Part shown: one piece after another, positions 62,405 through 64,000 of the stretch
How the letters are laid out: every line of letters begins with the position of its first letter
Position numbering within the stretch: position 1 is the first letter of the stretch
NCBI RefSeq assembly: GCF_009789195.1
Contig: NZ_WSTC01000023.1
Location: forward strand, 1 to 64,000
From: Paenibacillus sp. MMS18-CY102
GTDB taxonomy: Bacteria; Bacillota; Bacilli; Paenibacillales; Paenibacillaceae
DNA length: 64,000 bases
Reading direction: 5' to 3'
Translations under genes and position numbers: made by a program
Notes under the pieces: generated by a model
Databases searched by the model: none
Told to the model about the DNA's origin: nothing
Seen by the model: the letters and a program-made list of their open reading frames with translations, nothing else

Positions 62405-63343
62405 TTGCCAAACAGCGAAGTTATACGTAAGCCCAAAAGTCGTTTTCATATAAACAACTTTCCTTGGGCAGCAGATATTATTTTACTACTAGTGGCTTTA
62501 GCCTGGGGATCAAGTTATATCACCGCCAAAACGGTTTTGAATAATTACGAGCCATTTATGTTTTTATTTTACCGTTTCTTACTGACTGTTCTCATTATGC
62601 TGCCTTTTACATGGAGGAATTTAAAGAAGGCTTCATCGGAAACATGGATAACCGGTGTGATATTCGGCTTATTTTTGTTTTCCATTTTTTCTTTTGAAAC
62701 ATGGGGAATTCATTACACCTCAGCCTCAAATTCAGCTTTTATTATAAGTCTGACTCTTATATTAACACCTATATTGGATTGGATTGTGAACAAGAAGTTT
62801 ACGGGTTTCACTTTCTTTATGGCGGTTGGTTTGTCTATTATTGGAACGGGGCTCTTAACCTTCAAGGACACCATTTTATTTAATATAGGAGATTCTCTAA
62901 TTCTTGGAGCTGCACTTCTAAGAGCGACACAGATGACCTTCACCAAAAAAATGACAGAGGGGAAAGTTCTGGACAGCAGCGCATTAACGGTTATTCAATT
63001 GGGTGTAGTTGCTGTATTATCTGGAGTATTCAGTCTTTCCGCTGAAGGGACATCCTTATTTCACATCCCCCAATCCTTGGAATTTTGGTTGCTTACGTTG
63101 TATTTAGCTTTGTTTTGTACGATTTTTGCTTTCTTTGCCCAGATGGTGTTCATTCGAAGAACGTCGCCTACACGAGTTGGTTTGCTGATGGGAATGGAGC
63201 CTGTGTTTGGTGCATTCTTTGCAACATTAATAGGAGGCGAAATTCTCACGTCGATAAACTGGCTTGGCGGAATATGCATATTAGGAGCAACGTTCTGGGG
63301 ACGTTATTTGCTAGACCGTAGACTTAAATACTCAACACCCTGA
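62405..63343 (+). CDS. EamA/DMT-family transporter
   Basis: 312 aa with ten hydrophobic segments in two EamA repeats: ILLLVALAWGSSYITAKTVL opens repeat 1 and LILGAALLRATQMTFTKKM opens repeat 2. GLLMGMEPVFGAFFATLIGGE is the typical late motif. A drug/metabolite exporter; substrate unknown. TTG 62405 is chosen (GAGGGGAG 8 bases upstream). Its lower GC than the neighbours may mean it arrived separately. Confidence 0.86.
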   Translation: MPNSEVIRKPKSRFHINNFPWAADIILLLVALAWGSSYITAKTVLNNYEPFMFLFYRFLLTVLIMLPFTWRNLKKASSETWITGVIFGLFLFSIFSFETWGIHYTSASNSAFIISLTLILTPILDWIVNKKFTGFTFFMAVGLSIIGTGLLTFKDTILFNIGDSLILGAALLRATQMTFTKKMTEGKVLDSSALTVIQLGVVAVLSGVFSLSAEGTSLFHIPQSLEFWLLTLYLALFCTIFAFFAQMVFIRRTSPTRVGLLMGMEPVFGAFFATLIGGEILTSINWLGGICILGATFWGRYLLDRRLKYSTP

Positions 63344-63440
63344 AAGAACGACTTTGAAAATATTGCTGAATATTAGCAAAGGGGATCATCTAAACGTAAT
63401 ATCTGACAGCACGATACAAACGTCTGCAACCGTCCCAAGG

Positions 63441-63459
63441 ACGGCGAAGCCGTTTTTCT
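63441..63459 (+). terminator. Likely terminator of EamA gene
   Basis: Stem ACGGC-gaa-GCCGT followed by TTTTCTT, about 100 bases past the gene. The overlapping CCGTCC/GGACGG stem could compete. 63460-63639 has no gene I can support. Confidence 0.55.
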
Positions 63460-63639
63460 TAAAGCTGTGATCACGCATAATCCGAGCCTTAATGACGATA
63501 TCCCTTCGACTCAGGACCGACTTGTTCAATTTATTCTTCAACTGAGCGAAGGGGATACCGTCATAAAGACACCTTTTGGTTAGGCATATACTTACATGAT
63601 GTACACGCATTGTCTCGTTAATGTAGGGAGTGGAGAGCT

Positions 63640-64000
63640 CTAGGTAACGTAACTGTTGTCCTTCGGTATGGCGATTCGATCGAAAATCTGTGCCAGGCGG
63701 GCAAGTCCTTGCCGCAGCTGATTCCCAAACATGGGTACACCGTGCCCGGTTATGGCAGCTTGTGGCTTAAGTGCTTCTAGCTTCTTGACGGAATTCCATG
63801 CATCCTGCCAATCGAACATGAAGTAAGCGGGAGGACCATGAATTTCTTCCTCTTGCATGAGAACGGCAAAAGCGGATTCTTGCTTAACTGTGATGAACGC
63901 GTCGCCTGCAACAATCACGCGATCTGCATCTCGGAAGAGAGAGACGTGACCTTCTGTATGTCCAGGGGTATGAATCCAGCGCCAATCCGGCAACGCGGGG
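63640..64000 (-). CDS. Metallo-beta-lactamase-fold hydrolase, partial
   Basis: Runs off the right end; the last ~120 residues are visible. WIHTPGHTEGHVSLFRDADRVIVAGDAF carries the third metal-binding His and the Asp (GDAF), and GHGVPM the final His of the MBL fold. The frame is open to base 64000, so the start lies outside. Probably a glyoxalase-II/RNase Z-like or unknown hydrolase. Confidence 0.82.
   Translation of the reverse strand, partial: PALPDWRWIHTPGHTEGHVSLFRDADRVIVAGDAFITVKQESAFAVLMQEEEIHGPPAYFMFDWQDAWNSVKKLEALKPQAAITGHGVPMFGNQLRQGLARLAQIFDRIAIPKDNSYVT

Noticed and set aside
63386-63610. A 74-aa - strand reading
   Set aside because: No ribosome binding site, no family, and it covers the likely terminator of the EamA gene.

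Overview
The window reads as a chromosomal piece of a Paenibacillus-type Firmicute. The evidence is strong AGGAGG-type ribosome binding sites, frequent TTG/GTG starts, a B. subtilis-like gnt operon with GntR operators, an AdhR-type MerR promoter, and homologues of Bacillus petrobactin (asb) enzymes. Coding density is high and most operons run on the + strand.

Layout. 0.3-8.2 kb: a five-gene operon encoding a SWIM zinc-finger protein, a helical-repeat protein, a MoxR AAA+ ATPase, a DUF5682-type protein and a VWA protein. 8.2-12.9 kb: small membrane proteins and lipoproteins, an MFS transporter, an SDR epimerase and a deoxyribonucleotidase. 13.0-16.8 kb: gluconate regulator, permease and kinase (gntR-gntP-gntK), with two copies of a GntR-like operator. 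17.2-19.0 kb: an ABC-F ribosome-protection gene behind a leader peptide and a terminator/antiterminator attenuator.

19.3-30.1 kb is the most interesting part: a ten-gene overlapping operon. It holds clear relatives of petrobactin AsbC, AsbD and AsbF (3,4-dihydroxybenzoate synthesis, activation and carrier), an AsbE-like acyltransferase, two more carrier proteins, two more adenylate-forming enzymes, a second papain/BtrH-like protein, a glycosyltransferase and an ABC exporter. No IucA/IucC-type synthetases (AsbA/AsbB) and no NRPS modules are present, so the product should not be petrobactin. A second locus at 51.8-56.7 kb holds an esterase, an AsbE-like protein fused to a carrier domain, another adenylate-forming enzyme and a phytanoyl-CoA-dioxygenase-type hydroxylase. 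It looks like a companion or sister pathway. I infer a ligase / free carrier / cysteine-transferase logic for building acyl amides.

Between and around these: a GH18 chitinase, an SDR, a decayed immunity-like (SUKH) region, an ArsR-SRPBCC-VOC operon with an operator inside the promoter spacer, small membrane proteins, mqo, a large two-gene cassette (1087-aa NHL-like protein plus 662-aa pentapeptide-repeat protein), DinB, a signal-peptidase-like lipoprotein lacking both catalytic residues, and a divergent MFS/LysR pair. 56.9-59.5 kb holds an AKR-ADH-MerR operon. 59.9-62.2 kb is a decayed IS66 element, followed by an EamA transporter and a partial metallo-beta-lactamase-fold gene running off the right end.

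Two families of dispersed palindromic intergenic repeats occur (16.8 and 56.8 kb; 47.5 and 59.5 kb). I saw no tRNA, rRNA, CRISPR array or phage genes.
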